Positions 1 through 8,155 of a stretch of DNA of 38,016 bases are shown piece by piece; the first letter of the stretch is position 1, and every line of letters starts with the position of its first letter. The notes below the pieces were generated by a model, which saw only the letters and a program-made list of their open reading frames with translations, had not been told where the DNA came from and made no database searches. Position numbers and translations under genes: made by a program. Origin of the DNA: Runella sp. (lineage in GTDB: Bacteria > Bacteroidota > Bacteroidia > Cytophagales > Spirosomataceae); contig JALQYJ010000145.1 of assembly GCA_023254175.1 (NCBI GenBank), positions 1 through 38,016 of the forward strand, given 5' to 3'.

Positions 1-1783
1 GGTTTTGCGTGTCAAGAGCAAACCATTCTACTTCTACCAAATCTTGGTCAACAGGCTCTACACCGTAGAACCACCCTTTCCAGAACCAATCCAAATCCAC
101 GCCCGAGGCATCTTCCATCGTACGGAAGAAATCCGCTGGAGTTGGGTTTTTAAACGCCCAACGACGTGCGTATTCTTTGAAGGCATAATCAAACAATTCG
201 CGTCCCATGACAGTTTCGCGCAAAATGTTTAAGCCCGTTGCAGGTTTAGCGTAGGCGTTAGGCCCGTATTGCATGATGTTGTCTGAGCTGGTCATAATAG
301 GCACTAAGTTCTCCGTTCCTTGCTTCATATAATCAGTAATGTACTGAGGTTCACCGCGACGTGTTGGATAGTCTTTGTCCCATTCTTTTTCAGTCAAGTA
401 TTGTACGAATGTATTCAAACCTTCGTCCATCCATCCCCACTGACGCTCATCAGAGTTGACAATCATTGGGAAAAAGTTATGGCCTACCTCATGGATAATT
501 ACCCCAATCATACCATACTTAACACCTTCCGAATACGTACCATCAGGTTCAGGACGGCCACCGTTGAAGGAAATCATCGGATACTCCATTCCACCGCCAC
601 TTGCGTGGCACGAGTAAGCTACTGGATATGGGTAATTAATCGTATATTTTGAATACGACTTAATCGTATGTGCTACAACCATGGTAGAATATTTACCCCA
701 AAGTGGGTTTCCTTCTTTCGAATAAAGCGACATACACATTACTTTCTTACCCGCTTGATCGATTTGCATTGCATCCCAAATGAATTTGCGACTCGTAGCA
801 AACGCAAAATCACGAACGTTATCAGCCTTGAAAATCCACGTTTTTTTACCCGTTGGCTTGCCTTTTTCAGCTTTTTCAGCTTCTTCTTGGCTTACAATTA
901 ATACAGGGCGAGTCGCTGTTTTAGCTTGCTCCAAACGTTTTTGTTGCTCCGACGTCAAGACTTGGGCCGCATTTTGCAATTCTCCCGTAGCTCCTACGAT
1001 ATGGTCGTTAGGCACCGTCAATGCCACTTTGTAGTTGCCGAAAGTCAGGGTAAATTCTCCTTGCCCCAAAAACTGCTTGTGCTGCCAACCGTTTACGTCG
1101 TCATAGACGCACATACGAGGGAACCAGTGCGCAATGAAGTAGTTAGAGTTTCCATCTTTTGGAAAAAACTCGTAACCTGCACGGCCATAGTATTCGTTGA
1201 TAAAATAGTTCCAATCTACCGAAAATGCGTACGATTGGCCTGTTTTGATGCTCGCAGGCAACTCTACGCGCATCATGGTATTATTGATGGTATATGACAA
1301 CGGCTTACCCGTTTTTGCATCCTTTACGGCCGTGATTTTGAAATCATATTCTTTATCACCAGTAATGCTCGTACGTACCGAACTTGGGGCATTTAAACCA
1401 CGCACAGCATTCGACGACATTTGCGGTTGGATACTGTTGTGCTGTGAAAGGGCATTGATTGAACCTTTAGCAAACAAATTTTGGTCAAGTTGCAACCACA
1501 CAAACTTCAACTCATCGGGTGAATAGTTGTAGTAAGTGATTGTCTCAGTTCCCGTGATTTTACGTTGTTCATCGTCCAGCTCCGCTTTGATGTCGTAATC
1601 GGCACGTTGTTGCCAAAAATCTTTACCAGGAGCCCCCGAAGCCGTGCGAGTCGTATTTGGAGTAGGGAGTTGAGCGCCTAATTGTTCAAAACGTGAATTG
1701 GCGTGATAATTGGCCGCTGGAGGTTGTGCAAATAACAAACCTGTGCTGAGCAGAAGCCAGTAAAAAATAAACTGTTTTCTCAT
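1..1783 (-). CDS. M1-family zinc aminopeptidase, C-terminus beyond window
   Basis: A secreted or periplasmic zinc metallopeptidase of the gluzincin M1 family. The frame is open from ATG at 1783 down to base 1, so the C-terminal part lies outside the window. It begins with a signal peptide (MRKQFIFYWLLLSTGLLFAQ). The zinc site HEVGH falls at residues 431-435, and the third ligand follows after exactly 18 residues in WMDEGLN (Glu454), giving HExxH-x18-E. Upstream of it GGGMEYP matches the exopeptidase GxMEN position, with Tyr for Asn. M1 enzymes remove N-terminal residues from peptides; the natural substrate cannot be told here. It follows the HupE-like gene on the same strand after a gap of about 90 bases. 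The family assignment is firm; the exact subfamily is not. Confidence 0.93.
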   Translation of the reverse strand, partial: MRKQFIFYWLLLSTGLLFAQPPAANYHANSRFEQLGAQLPTPNTTRTASGAPGKDFWQQRADYDIKAELDDEQRKITGTETITYYNYSPDELKFVWLQLDQNLFAKGSINALSQHNSIQPQMSSNAVRGLNAPSSVRTSITGDKEYDFKITAVKDAKTGKPLSYTINNTMMRVELPASIKTGQSYAFSVDWNYFINEYYGRAGYEFFPKDGNSNYFIAHWFPRMCVYDDVNGWQHKQFLGQGEFTLTFGNYKVALTVPNDHIVGATGELQNAAQVLTSEQQKRLEQAKTATRPVLIVSQEEAEKAEKGKPTGKKTWIFKADNVRDFAFATSRKFIWDAMQIDQAGKKVMCMSLYSKEGNPLWGKYSTMVVAHTIKSYSKYTINYPYPVAYSCHASGGGMEYPMISFNGGRPEPDGTYSEGVKYGMIGVIIHEVGHNFFPMIVNSDERQWGWMDEGLNTFVQYLTEKEWDKDYPTRRGEPQYITDYMKQGTENLVPIMTSSDNIMQYGPNAYAKPATGLNILRETVMGRELFDYAFKEYARRWAFKNPTPADFFRTMEDASGVDLDWFWKGWFYGVEPVDQDLVEVEWFALDTQN

Positions 1784-1873
1784 TGGTATTTGGTGATTAG
1801 TTTAGTGGTAAAAATAGTGTAAAACGTTCAAAATTAGGTGAGAGGATAGACGCGTACGGCGTTTTTTGCGACA

Positions 1874-2482
1874 TTATTCCACTGGAAGCCCCACAAGCGT
1901 ACGAAACAGCTCATTGTTAAGAATCAGCGATAGAGCCATTCCCGCCACAATCCCCGAAATCAAGTGGTTCCAAGTAAGGCGTTGTAACTTGATGATTTCA
2001 ATAAACAAAGAGGCTATTCCCAATGCAATGGCTACAATTACCAATTGCCCCAACTCTAAGCCCAGATTGAACGAAAATAAAGGCATAATGATGCTATCTT
2101 GTTCGCCCAAGAGGCTTCGTAAATAGTTGGAAAATCCCATGCCGTGAATTAAACCAAAACAAGCCGCGAAGATGTACCGCAGTTTGGGGGATTTTGGCTC
2201 ACCTGTACTCGTATCTGAAAAATTCGAAACCGCCGTGGCCAAAATTGTGATAGGAATCAACAGTTCAATAATATCGGAACGGTACGTAATCAACTTTAAA
2301 GTTGCCAACGCCAACGTCACAGAATGCCCCAAAGTAAACGCCGTAATTAGTACCAGTACTTTTTTCCAATCGCGAAAAGCATAAATAGCGCACAAAGCCA
2401 CTACAAATAAAATGTGATCGTAACCATTAGGATCAGTGATGTGGTCAAACCCCAATCCAAGATAAATTTGGAAATCAGACAT
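1874..2482 (-). CDS. HupE/UreJ-like integral membrane protein
   Basis: A 202-residue polytopic membrane protein with about six hydrophobic segments. It carries the conserved blocks of the HupE/UreJ_2 family: GFDHITDPNGYDHILF near the N-terminus, FTLGHSVTLAL, FGLIHGMGFSNYL and FNLGLELGQL. Characterised HupE and UreJ proteins are linked to nickel supply for hydrogenase or urease, but many Bacteroidota carry this version with no nickel enzyme nearby, and none is visible here. The conserved His and Asp residues in the membrane segments fit metal binding or transport, which is inference. It lies between hpt and the M1 peptidase on the same strand, 53 bases after hpt, so the three may be co-transcribed. 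Confidence 0.85.
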   Translation of the reverse strand: MSDFQIYLGLGFDHITDPNGYDHILFVVALCAIYAFRDWKKVLVLITAFTLGHSVTLALATLKLITYRSDIIELLIPITILATAVSNFSDTSTGEPKSPKLRYIFAACFGLIHGMGFSNYLRSLLGEQDSIIMPLFSFNLGLELGQLVIVAIALGIASLFIEIIKLQRLTWNHLISGIVAGMALSLILNNELFRTLVGLPVE

Positions 2483-2535
2483 AAAGAAGATGGTTGGTTA
2501 GGTGTTGATAAAGGAACTATTTTTTATAAAAAGGG

Positions 2536-3066
2536 CTAAGGAGCCAATACGTACACGCAATCCACATTTCGACCATATCCCTCATAATCAAGGCCATAGC
2601 CAAGTACAAAACAGTTTTCGATTTCAAAAGCAGCATATTTGACGCTCAAAGGCGTTTTGAGGGCTTTAGGTTTAAAGAGCATCGTAGTTACCTGAATCGA
2701 CTCAGGGCGCTGAGCTGAGAGCTGGAAAAGAAGTTTGTTCATTGTAAGTCCCGTATCGACAATATCTTCCACAATAATCACGTGGCGGTCGCGAATTGGC
2801 TCTTTCAATCCAAGAACCTCAGTTACTTCGCCCGTCGATTGCATTTTGGAATACGAAGAAACCCGCACGAAGGTTATCTCACACGGAATCGTCACGCTTT
2901 TCATTAGCTCAGCGGCAAACATAAATGCTCCATTGAGGACGACCACAAAAAGAGGGTTCTTGTCTCGGTAATCTTCGTTAATTTCGCGCCCTAACTCAGC
3001 AATTCGCTCCTCGAGTGGTTGTTTTTCGATAAATGGAACAAACTTTTTGTCTTTGACCGTCAGCAT
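2536..3066 (-). CDS. hpt: Hypoxanthine phosphoribosyltransferase
   Basis: A cytoplasmic purine-salvage enzyme that transfers phosphoribose from PRPP to hypoxanthine and/or guanine, giving IMP or GMP. The 176-residue length is typical. The PRPP-binding signature is clear in VIIVEDIVDTGLTM (about residues 96-109), with the acidic pair Glu100-Asp101 followed by the DTGLT loop. The flexible-loop Ser-Tyr appears in VSSYSKMQSTG (about 69-79), and LNGAFMFAAEL supplies the N-terminal PPi loop. The start ATG at 3066 gives the expected N-terminus. It is divergent from the TPR gene at 3162, and the 95 bases between must hold both promoters; on the minus strand TATCTTTG at 3154-3147 is a possible -7 element. 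Confidence 0.95.
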   Translation of the reverse strand: MLTVKDKKFVPFIEKQPLEERIAELGREINEDYRDKNPLFVVVLNGAFMFAAELMKSVTIPCEITFVRVSSYSKMQSTGEVTEVLGLKEPIRDRHVIIVEDIVDTGLTMNKLLFQLSAQRPESIQVTTMLFKPKALKTPLSVKYAAFEIENCFVLGYGLDYEGYGRNVDCVYVLAP

Positions 3067-3161
3067 GATGAAAAAATATTAAAAAAAACTTAAAAAATGG
3101 CAACCTTGATAAACTGTAACGAGAAGTTGTACGTTAATATCCACAGCAAAGATAATAGACC

Positions 3162-4400
3162 ATGAAAAAGAACATCTTAAAATATTGGATATTCGGTATC
3201 ATTAGCTGGGTACTTTTAGGTACTACTACAGCCAATGCCCAACTTTATGCCTCCTCCAACTTTGATGGCAAGTACGATATGTTGCTCTCCAATCCTGGCG
3301 TGCAAATCGAAGCTACCGAGGCCATTAACAAACTCTATAACTTCAAATTTGCAGAAGCCGACGCCGAATTTCGTTGGCTGCGCTATCGCTACCCCTATCA
3401 CCCTATGCCTTATTTTTTGATGGGGCTAGCGGAATGGTGGAAAATTGTTCCCAATACGGAAGATACCCGCTACGACGACCGCTGTTTGGCGTTGATGGAT
3501 ACCTGCATTACGCTGGCCGAAAAACTGTACGATGCGCGGGAAAACAAAATCGAACCTTCGTTCTTTTTGGCCGCGGCTTACGCCTTCAAAGGGCGGATTC
3601 ATTCGGAACGGAAACACTGGTCAAGGGCTACGTTTGCGGGAAAAAACGCACTGAAATACATGGAAAAATGTGAAGGGAAAAGTGAACTAAGCCCCGAATT
3701 ACTCTTTGGCGACGGACTATTCAACTACTTTGCGCAATGGATTCCTGACAACTATCCACTGCTAAAACCCATCCTTTGGCTTTTTCCCAAAGGAAACAAA
3801 CAGCTTGGTATTCAGCAACTTGAAAAAGTAGGGAACAACGCCTTTTACACCCGAACCGAAGCTCGGTATTTCTTACTACAGATTTACAGCTACGAAAATC
3901 AATACGCCAAAGCATACGATTTAGCAAAGTACTCGTGGGAAACTTATCCTGATAACCCCTATTTTGAGCGCTATTACCTCCGCTCGGCTTTTGTGCGTGG
4001 AAATACAGCCGAAGCGGAAAAAGCCGCAAGAAGTATTTTGACCAAAATAGACAAAGGAATGGTGGGCTACGAAGCCGTAAGTGGGCGAAATGCGGCCTAC
4101 GTTTTGGCCTACTACTACTACAATTATTACCGTGATATTCTAAAAGCTAAAGAGTATTACTTACAAGCTGTCAATTACTCAATTCAGGCCAAGGCGTTTA
4201 CTTCTGGCTACTATTTGTCTTCATTGATTACATTGGGTAAAATAGCCGAAACTGCCAAAGACTACGAAGCGGCGCGTGAGTATTATAAAACGGTGATAGA
4301 CCGAGGAGAGAAAAAATCGAGTCAAGTCAAAGAAGCCAAAGACGCCATTAGTCAACTTAACAAGTCGCGAAGGGAAGAACGAAGAAAGCGGAGGGATTAA
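3162..4400 (+). CDS. Secreted TPR-repeat protein
   Basis: A 412-residue exported protein of unknown specific role. The N-terminus is a signal peptide (cleavage likely after TTANAQ, about residue 27). The rest is largely helical, with tetratricopeptide-like units such as INKLYNFKFAEADAEFRWL, EARYFLLQIYSYENQYAKAYDL and LGKIAETAKDYEAAREYY. TPRs usually mediate protein-protein contacts; Bacteroidota encode many periplasmic examples. The C-terminus is very basic (LNKSRREERRKRRD). The gene stands alone: hpt is divergent upstream and the DeoR gene is convergent downstream. An intrinsic terminator overlaps its last codons. No catalytic motif was recognised. Confidence 0.85.
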   Translation: MKKNILKYWIFGIISWVLLGTTTANAQLYASSNFDGKYDMLLSNPGVQIEATEAINKLYNFKFAEADAEFRWLRYRYPYHPMPYFLMGLAEWWKIVPNTEDTRYDDRCLALMDTCITLAEKLYDARENKIEPSFFLAAAYAFKGRIHSERKHWSRATFAGKNALKYMEKCEGKSELSPELLFGDGLFNYFAQWIPDNYPLLKPILWLFPKGNKQLGIQQLEKVGNNAFYTRTEARYFLLQIYSYENQYAKAYDLAKYSWETYPDNPYFERYYLRSAFVRGNTAEAEKAARSILTKIDKGMVGYEAVSGRNAAYVLAYYYYNYYRDILKAKEYYLQAVNYSIQAKAFTSGYYLSSLITLGKIAETAKDYEAAREYYKTVIDRGEKKSSQVKEAKDAISQLNKSRREERRKRRD

Positions 4401-4414
4401 CCTCCGCTTTTTTT
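4385..4414. terminator. Intrinsic terminator overlapping TPR gene stop
   Basis: A perfect 10-bp stem: AAAGCGGAGG (4385-4394) pairs with CCTCCGCTTT (4401-4410) around a six-base loop that contains the TAA stop codon at 4398-4400, followed by T residues to 4414. It ends the TPR transcript. The A-run on the other side could also let it act on the convergent DeoR gene, whose stop is at 4421. Confidence 0.85.
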
Positions 4415-4420
4415 ATATTG

Positions 4421-5185
4421 TTACAATACCACTAATCCTTCGCGGCGGTAGCCTACAAACTGCGGTGCATCGGCAGGTAAATCGGTGATTAAGTAATCAA
4501 TATCCGATAATTCACACACTTGAAGTTTTTGGGTACTGCCTAGTTTTTCACTAATCGTAACCACCGCGCTTCGTTTAGACGCTTTTATCATGGCTTTTTT
4601 CACCTGAACTGCCTCTAAATCCGTATCCGTAATACATTCGGTATCAATGGCATTGGTACCCATAATGCACAAATCTGCTTTGATTTCATTGAGTCGGCTA
4701 ATAACTTCACCTCCCACGCTAATCTGCGAATTTTTGACCAACGTTCCCCCCAAAAATATCACATCAATCGTCGGATGATCGCACAATTGAAGAGCTGTTG
4801 TAAGACTTACAGTAAAAAAAGTAGCTTTCAAATCAAGAGGAAGTAAGCGCGCCAGCTCCCTAACGGTCGTTCCTCCTCCTAGAATAACAAACATTCTATC
4901 TTCGATAAGGGTTGCGGCTTTTTGCGCAATTACCGTTTTTTCTGACAAGGCATAGGTCGTACTTGGGGCATAGTCATAGTGATATGACTTTGACAAAGCC
5001 CCTCCGTGTACCTTTACTAACTCACCCGCCTCCGCCAGTTCATTAAGATCACGACGAACAGTATCCTCCGAAACATTCAACATTAGCCCCAAATCGGCAG
5101 ATAAAACCCGATTGTGAAGGTTGATTTGTTTCATAATAAACGCTTGTCGCTCTCGCTTTAGCAGTTGCGTTTGAATTGGATGCAT
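4421..5185 (-). CDS. DeoR/GlpR-family transcriptional regulator
   Basis: A 254-residue sugar-metabolism-type repressor. The N-terminal winged helix-turn-helix is seen in LSADLGLMLNVSEDTVRRDL (about residues 29-48). It is followed by the DeoR sensor domain with the phosphosugar-binding pattern FVILGGGTTVRELARLL, VIFLGGTLVKNSQISVGGE and the CIMGTNAID block. DeoR-family proteins bind phosphorylated sugar intermediates and repress nearby catabolic operons. Here the divergent neighbour is a decayed SusC-type outer-membrane receptor gene, so the regulator may have lost its original local target; that is inference. The start at 5185 gives the usual family N-terminus. Confidence 0.9.
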   Translation of the reverse strand: MHPIQTQLLKRERQAFIMKQINLHNRVLSADLGLMLNVSEDTVRRDLNELAEAGELVKVHGGALSKSYHYDYAPSTTYALSEKTVIAQKAATLIEDRMFVILGGGTTVRELARLLPLDLKATFFTVSLTTALQLCDHPTIDVIFLGGTLVKNSQISVGGEVISRLNEIKADLCIMGTNAIDTECITDTDLEAVQVKKAMIKASKRSAVVTISEKLGSTQKLQVCELSDIDYLITDLPADAPQFVGYRREGLVVL

Positions 5186-5406
5186 AGTGGTTTAGAAAGA
5201 TATAAAATCAAATCCGCAAAAAGTTGCACTAAAATTAGAGACATTTTTTGATTCTACTCGAATTTTCACCAAAATCTTATATTTTTTCCATTTTATTCTA
5301 CTACTAAAAATATTTTTACCAAACAAATGACGGAATTTGCTGTTTTTATTATTTATTTATTGCGGTTTTGTGCCGATTTAAAAAATAAACCTTTAAGTAA
5401 TAAGCT

Positions 5407-6296
5407 ATGCATCACAATAACTACGGCCAAATCGTTCAGAACCGTTTTCGTTCTGGACTTATGTGGACGATTGTGGCTTTATTAGCAATTTGTCTGTCGC
5501 TACCGCTGCTGCCGTTCAATACGGTTCTATAGCCGCCAACGAGGTGGTTATTATTACGACCAAACGCGGAAAATCTGGCGCACCAAAAATCAATTCTACG
5601 ACCAGTTTTTCTTCCAACGAGCTTCGCAAAGGGGTTTTTATTTCTACATTGGGTAAACAGTTTGGATTCAGAGACTTACGTCTTCACACCATTGGGGTAA
5701 TTAGCGCGGCTCAAAGTGCCGCTAACCCTACTATGACGACCACGGGTATCGTTCGCAACGGAGCTACTTCTTTGTTAGCCTCTAACTTGGTGGATGTAAC
5801 TCGCTATAATTATTTTGACCAAATCTTCCGTACAGGTTTTGGCAACGACAATACGCTTTCGATTTCGGGCGGAACTGACCGTACGCAAGTATTTTGTGTC
5901 GGCTTCTTACATGAAAAACGAAGGGATTGTCAAAAATATAGATTGTCGTCGGGCGAGTTTGCGGACACGCGTTGACCAACGCCTTACCAATTAGGCTAAA
6001 TTATGGGCGGGCTTGAAAATTATTCAAATAGCTTTTCCAACGAAAAAGCCAACGGAAACGTGTTTTACAACCCGATTAACTCGGTAACTATCACCAACAA
6101 CATCTACGACATCACCCAGTTAGAAAAATAGCAGTTTGGCCAACATTTGTTGGGACGTTTTTAAAGTACGTGCGTCGTATGGCTCCCGTTGCAGGTAATG
6201 CCGCATCTCAAGTAGAGCGTACTCGCACGTTTTATCCGTATCGATTGATTGAGAAAGATAATAACCGCGCAAACACTCCCGCCGACCCTGCTATAT
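5407..6296 (+). pseudogene. Decayed SusC/RagA-type TonB-dependent receptor
   Basis: Remnant of an outer-membrane glycan or nutrient receptor. ATG at 5407 opens a signal-anchor-like peptide (MHHNNYGQIVQNRFRSGLMW) that stops at TAG 5530-5532. In another frame the plug-domain hallmark appears: AAAVQYGSIAANEVVIITT at about 5494-5550, then the barrel start through about 5975. Later SusC-like pieces occur in shifting frames, for example the codons for NSFSNEKANGNVFY and ITNNIYDITQ near 6024-6120. After about 6130 the match is weak; VAGNAASQVERTRTFYPYRL may be from the same gene or a SusD partner. The carboxypeptidase-regulatory domain and early plug appear deleted, and there are several frameshifts and stops. 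At about 0.9 kb it is far shorter than an intact gene (about 3 kb). Confidence 0.85.
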
Positions 6297-6337
6297 AGAA
6301 CAGTCACTTGTTAATGGTTATCTGTTAACTAGTATAC

Positions 6338-6370
6338 AAAAAGCCCTGACTCATCATCAGGGCTTTTTGT
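6338..6370. terminator. Bidirectional intrinsic terminator
   Basis: AAAAAGCCCTGA (6338-6349) and TCAGGGCTTTTT (6357-6368) form a perfect 12-bp stem with a seven-base loop. A-runs and T-runs on both sides allow termination in either direction. It separates the SusC pseudogene from prfB, which is transcribed toward it from the right. Confidence 0.85.
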
Positions 6371-6449
6371 ATTTTTGTGTAGAGGGTTGCTCACAACCCG
6401 ACAAATCTGAGAAGAAGTAAATCAATAGTTTAGACGAATAACTACTCCA

Positions 6450-7527
6450 CTACTGCAACATCAAATAAGCTTTGATAAACTCGTCCAAGTCACCGTCCAT
6501 TACTCCCTGAACATCAGAGGTTTCTACGCCTGTTCGGACGTCTTTCACCAATTTGTAAGGGTGCATAACGTAGTTTCGAATTTGAGAGCCCCACTCAATT
6601 TTCTTCTTGGAAGCTTCCACTTCGGCACGAGCTGCATTTCGTTTTTCAACCTCAATTTGATACAATTTCGATTTCAACAAACGCATAGCTAAATCGCGGT
6701 TGAGGTGCTGACTTCGTTCTTGTTGACACTCAATCATCAAGCCCGAAGGTTTGTGACGAAGCCGAACGGCGGTTTCCACTTTGTTGACGTTCTGTCCACC
6801 AGCGCCGCCCGAACGATACGTATCCCATTCAATATCGGCGGGGTTTACTTCGATTTCAATGCTATCGTCAATCAACGGATACGCATACACTGAAGCAAAC
6901 GAAGTGTGACGGCGGGCGTTGGAGTCAAACGGAGAAATACGCACCAAACGATGTACACCATTTTCGGATTGCAAATAGCCATAGGCTTGCGGCCCATCTA
7001 TTTGAATCGACGCCGATTTTATACCTGCCCCGTCTCCCTCTTGGTAGTCGATTTGGGTTACTTTATAGCCGTGTTTTTCGGCCCAACGAACGTACATCCG
7101 ATACAGCATATCTGCCCAATCTTGGCTTTCGGTACCGCCTGCACCGGAGTTAATTTCTAAAACTGCGTTGAGCTGATCTTCTTCGTTGGAAAGCATTTTT
7201 TTGAGCTCAACCTCTTCCAATACCTTCAACAAGGCTTGAAATTCGGCCTCTACCTCCGTTTCGGTGGCTTCGCCCAACTCAAAAAACTCCTGAAGCGTTT
7301 CTAAGTCACCAAGACGTCCTTCCACCGATTCGTACCCTTCGGTCCACCCTTTCAAACCCCGAACTTCCTTCATAGTTTGCTCGGCCTTAGTATTGTCATT
7401 CCAAAATTCAGGTTGGTTCTGAATTTGTTCTAATTCGGTCAATTGTTCTTTTTTAGTATCGTAGTCAAAGATACCCCCTCAAAGCCGAAACGCGGGCTTT
7501 CAAGTCTTTCAACTGTTCTGTGGTCAT
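6450..7527 (-). CDS. prfB: Peptide chain release factor 2 (programmed +1 frameshift)
   Basis: RF2 recognises UGA and UAA stop codons and triggers peptide release. The main frame runs from 7466 to 6450 and contains the stop-codon-reading region and the catalytic motif [19 protein letters not shown] short first frame starts at ATG 7527 ([20 protein letters not shown]) and ends at an in-frame TGA (7467-7465) at codon 21. A +1 shift there continues as [16 protein letters not shown], giving about 358 residues, normal for RF2. This is the classic autoregulatory frameshift: low RF2 makes the ribosome pause at UGA and slip. Gene callers that ignore it give a protein starting at 7442 and missing 28 residues. 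Confidence 0.97.
7464..7479 (-). promoter_or_regulatory. RF2 programmed frameshift site
   Basis: Read on the minus strand, 7479-7464 is AGGGGGTATCTTTGAC. This has the Shine-Dalgarno-like AGGGGG, the slippery CTT codon and the UGA-C stop context, and is the canonical bacterial RF2 recoding signal. It is notable that the internal SD-like element is preserved in a genome whose genes otherwise show little SD sequence. Confidence 0.95.
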
Positions 7528-7568
7528 CGAATTATTTATTTCAAAAGTTAAATGGATTGCAAAAGTAC

Positions 7569-7609
7569 AAATAAAAAGCGGTCAGTCGGCTAACCACCGA
7601 CTGACCGCT
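7569..7609 (-). terminator. Intrinsic terminator after DUF4920 gene
   Basis: AGCGGTCAGTCGG (7577-7589) pairs perfectly with CCGACTGACCGCT (7597-7609) over 13 bp with a seven-base loop. On the minus strand the stem is followed by a T-rich tract (plus-strand AAATAAAAA just left of 7577). It lies 17 bases past the DUF4920 stop and isolates that gene from prfB. Confidence 0.85.
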
Positions 7610-7626
7610 CTGGAGAATTTGGTTTA

Positions 7627-8079
7627 TTATTTTTTCACGATAACCCCATCCGCCACAAACGTCAATTCGAGCTTAGGTTCGGTAATTTTCGCAATTTCTT
7701 CTTTGCTTTTACCTGCATCTTCGGCGTAGTGTTGCAATTCAGCTACGGAGGTAGTTTTCATTTTAGCCTCACCGTCAATGACAACGGTTTTACCCGCAAT
7801 ATCTTTAGGTACAAAGAAGCCATAATCTTTGAACGACACGCGCATGGTCTGTCCCTCTGCGGTTTTTACTTTCATCCAGCAGCCCTTTGCTTGACACACC
7901 GACTCCACCGTACCAGTTACTTTGGCCGTCATTTTTTCTTTGCTTCCCATTTTCCTAGGAAGTTCAGTAGCAGCTACGGCTCCTTTATCGTTGATTTTTT
8001 CGCCAAAATAGCTATCACTTTGTGCAAATGCTCCTAAAGCAAAAACGGCAAACAAGGTTGTTAAGAGTACTTTTTTCAT
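7627..8079 (-). CDS. DUF4920 secreted protein
   Basis: A 150-residue exported protein of the DUF4920 family, found mainly in Bacteroidota and of unknown function. I place the start at ATG 8079 because it gives a clean signal peptide (MKKVLLTTLFAVFALGAFAQ); the longer open frame to 8172 would add 31 residues and run into the upstream gene. The mature part has the family block VTGTVESVCQAKGCWMKVKT, with two Cys separated by four residues (CQAKGC), then MRVSFKDYGFFVPKDIAGKTVVIDGEA, an OB-like beta-rich fold. The paired Cys could bind metal or form a disulfide; this is inference. A strong terminator follows. Confidence 0.85.
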   Translation of the reverse strand: MKKVLLTTLFAVFALGAFAQSDSYFGEKINDKGAVAATELPRKMGSKEKMTAKVTGTVESVCQAKGCWMKVKTAEGQTMRVSFKDYGFFVPKDIAGKTVVIDGEAKMKTTSVAELQHYAEDAGKSKEEIAKITEPKLELTFVADGVIVKK

Positions 8080-8155
8080 GGTAATGCTAGTCAATAAAAT
8101 AATTGATGAAATAACAAATTTTTCTTCAAAACTATACAATTTTTGGTGATGTTGG

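Noticed and set aside
3147-3154. TATCTTTG on the minus strand as the hpt promoter
   Set aside because: It matches TAnnTTTG but lies about 80 bases from the start and no clear -33 element was found, so it is mentioned only under hpt.
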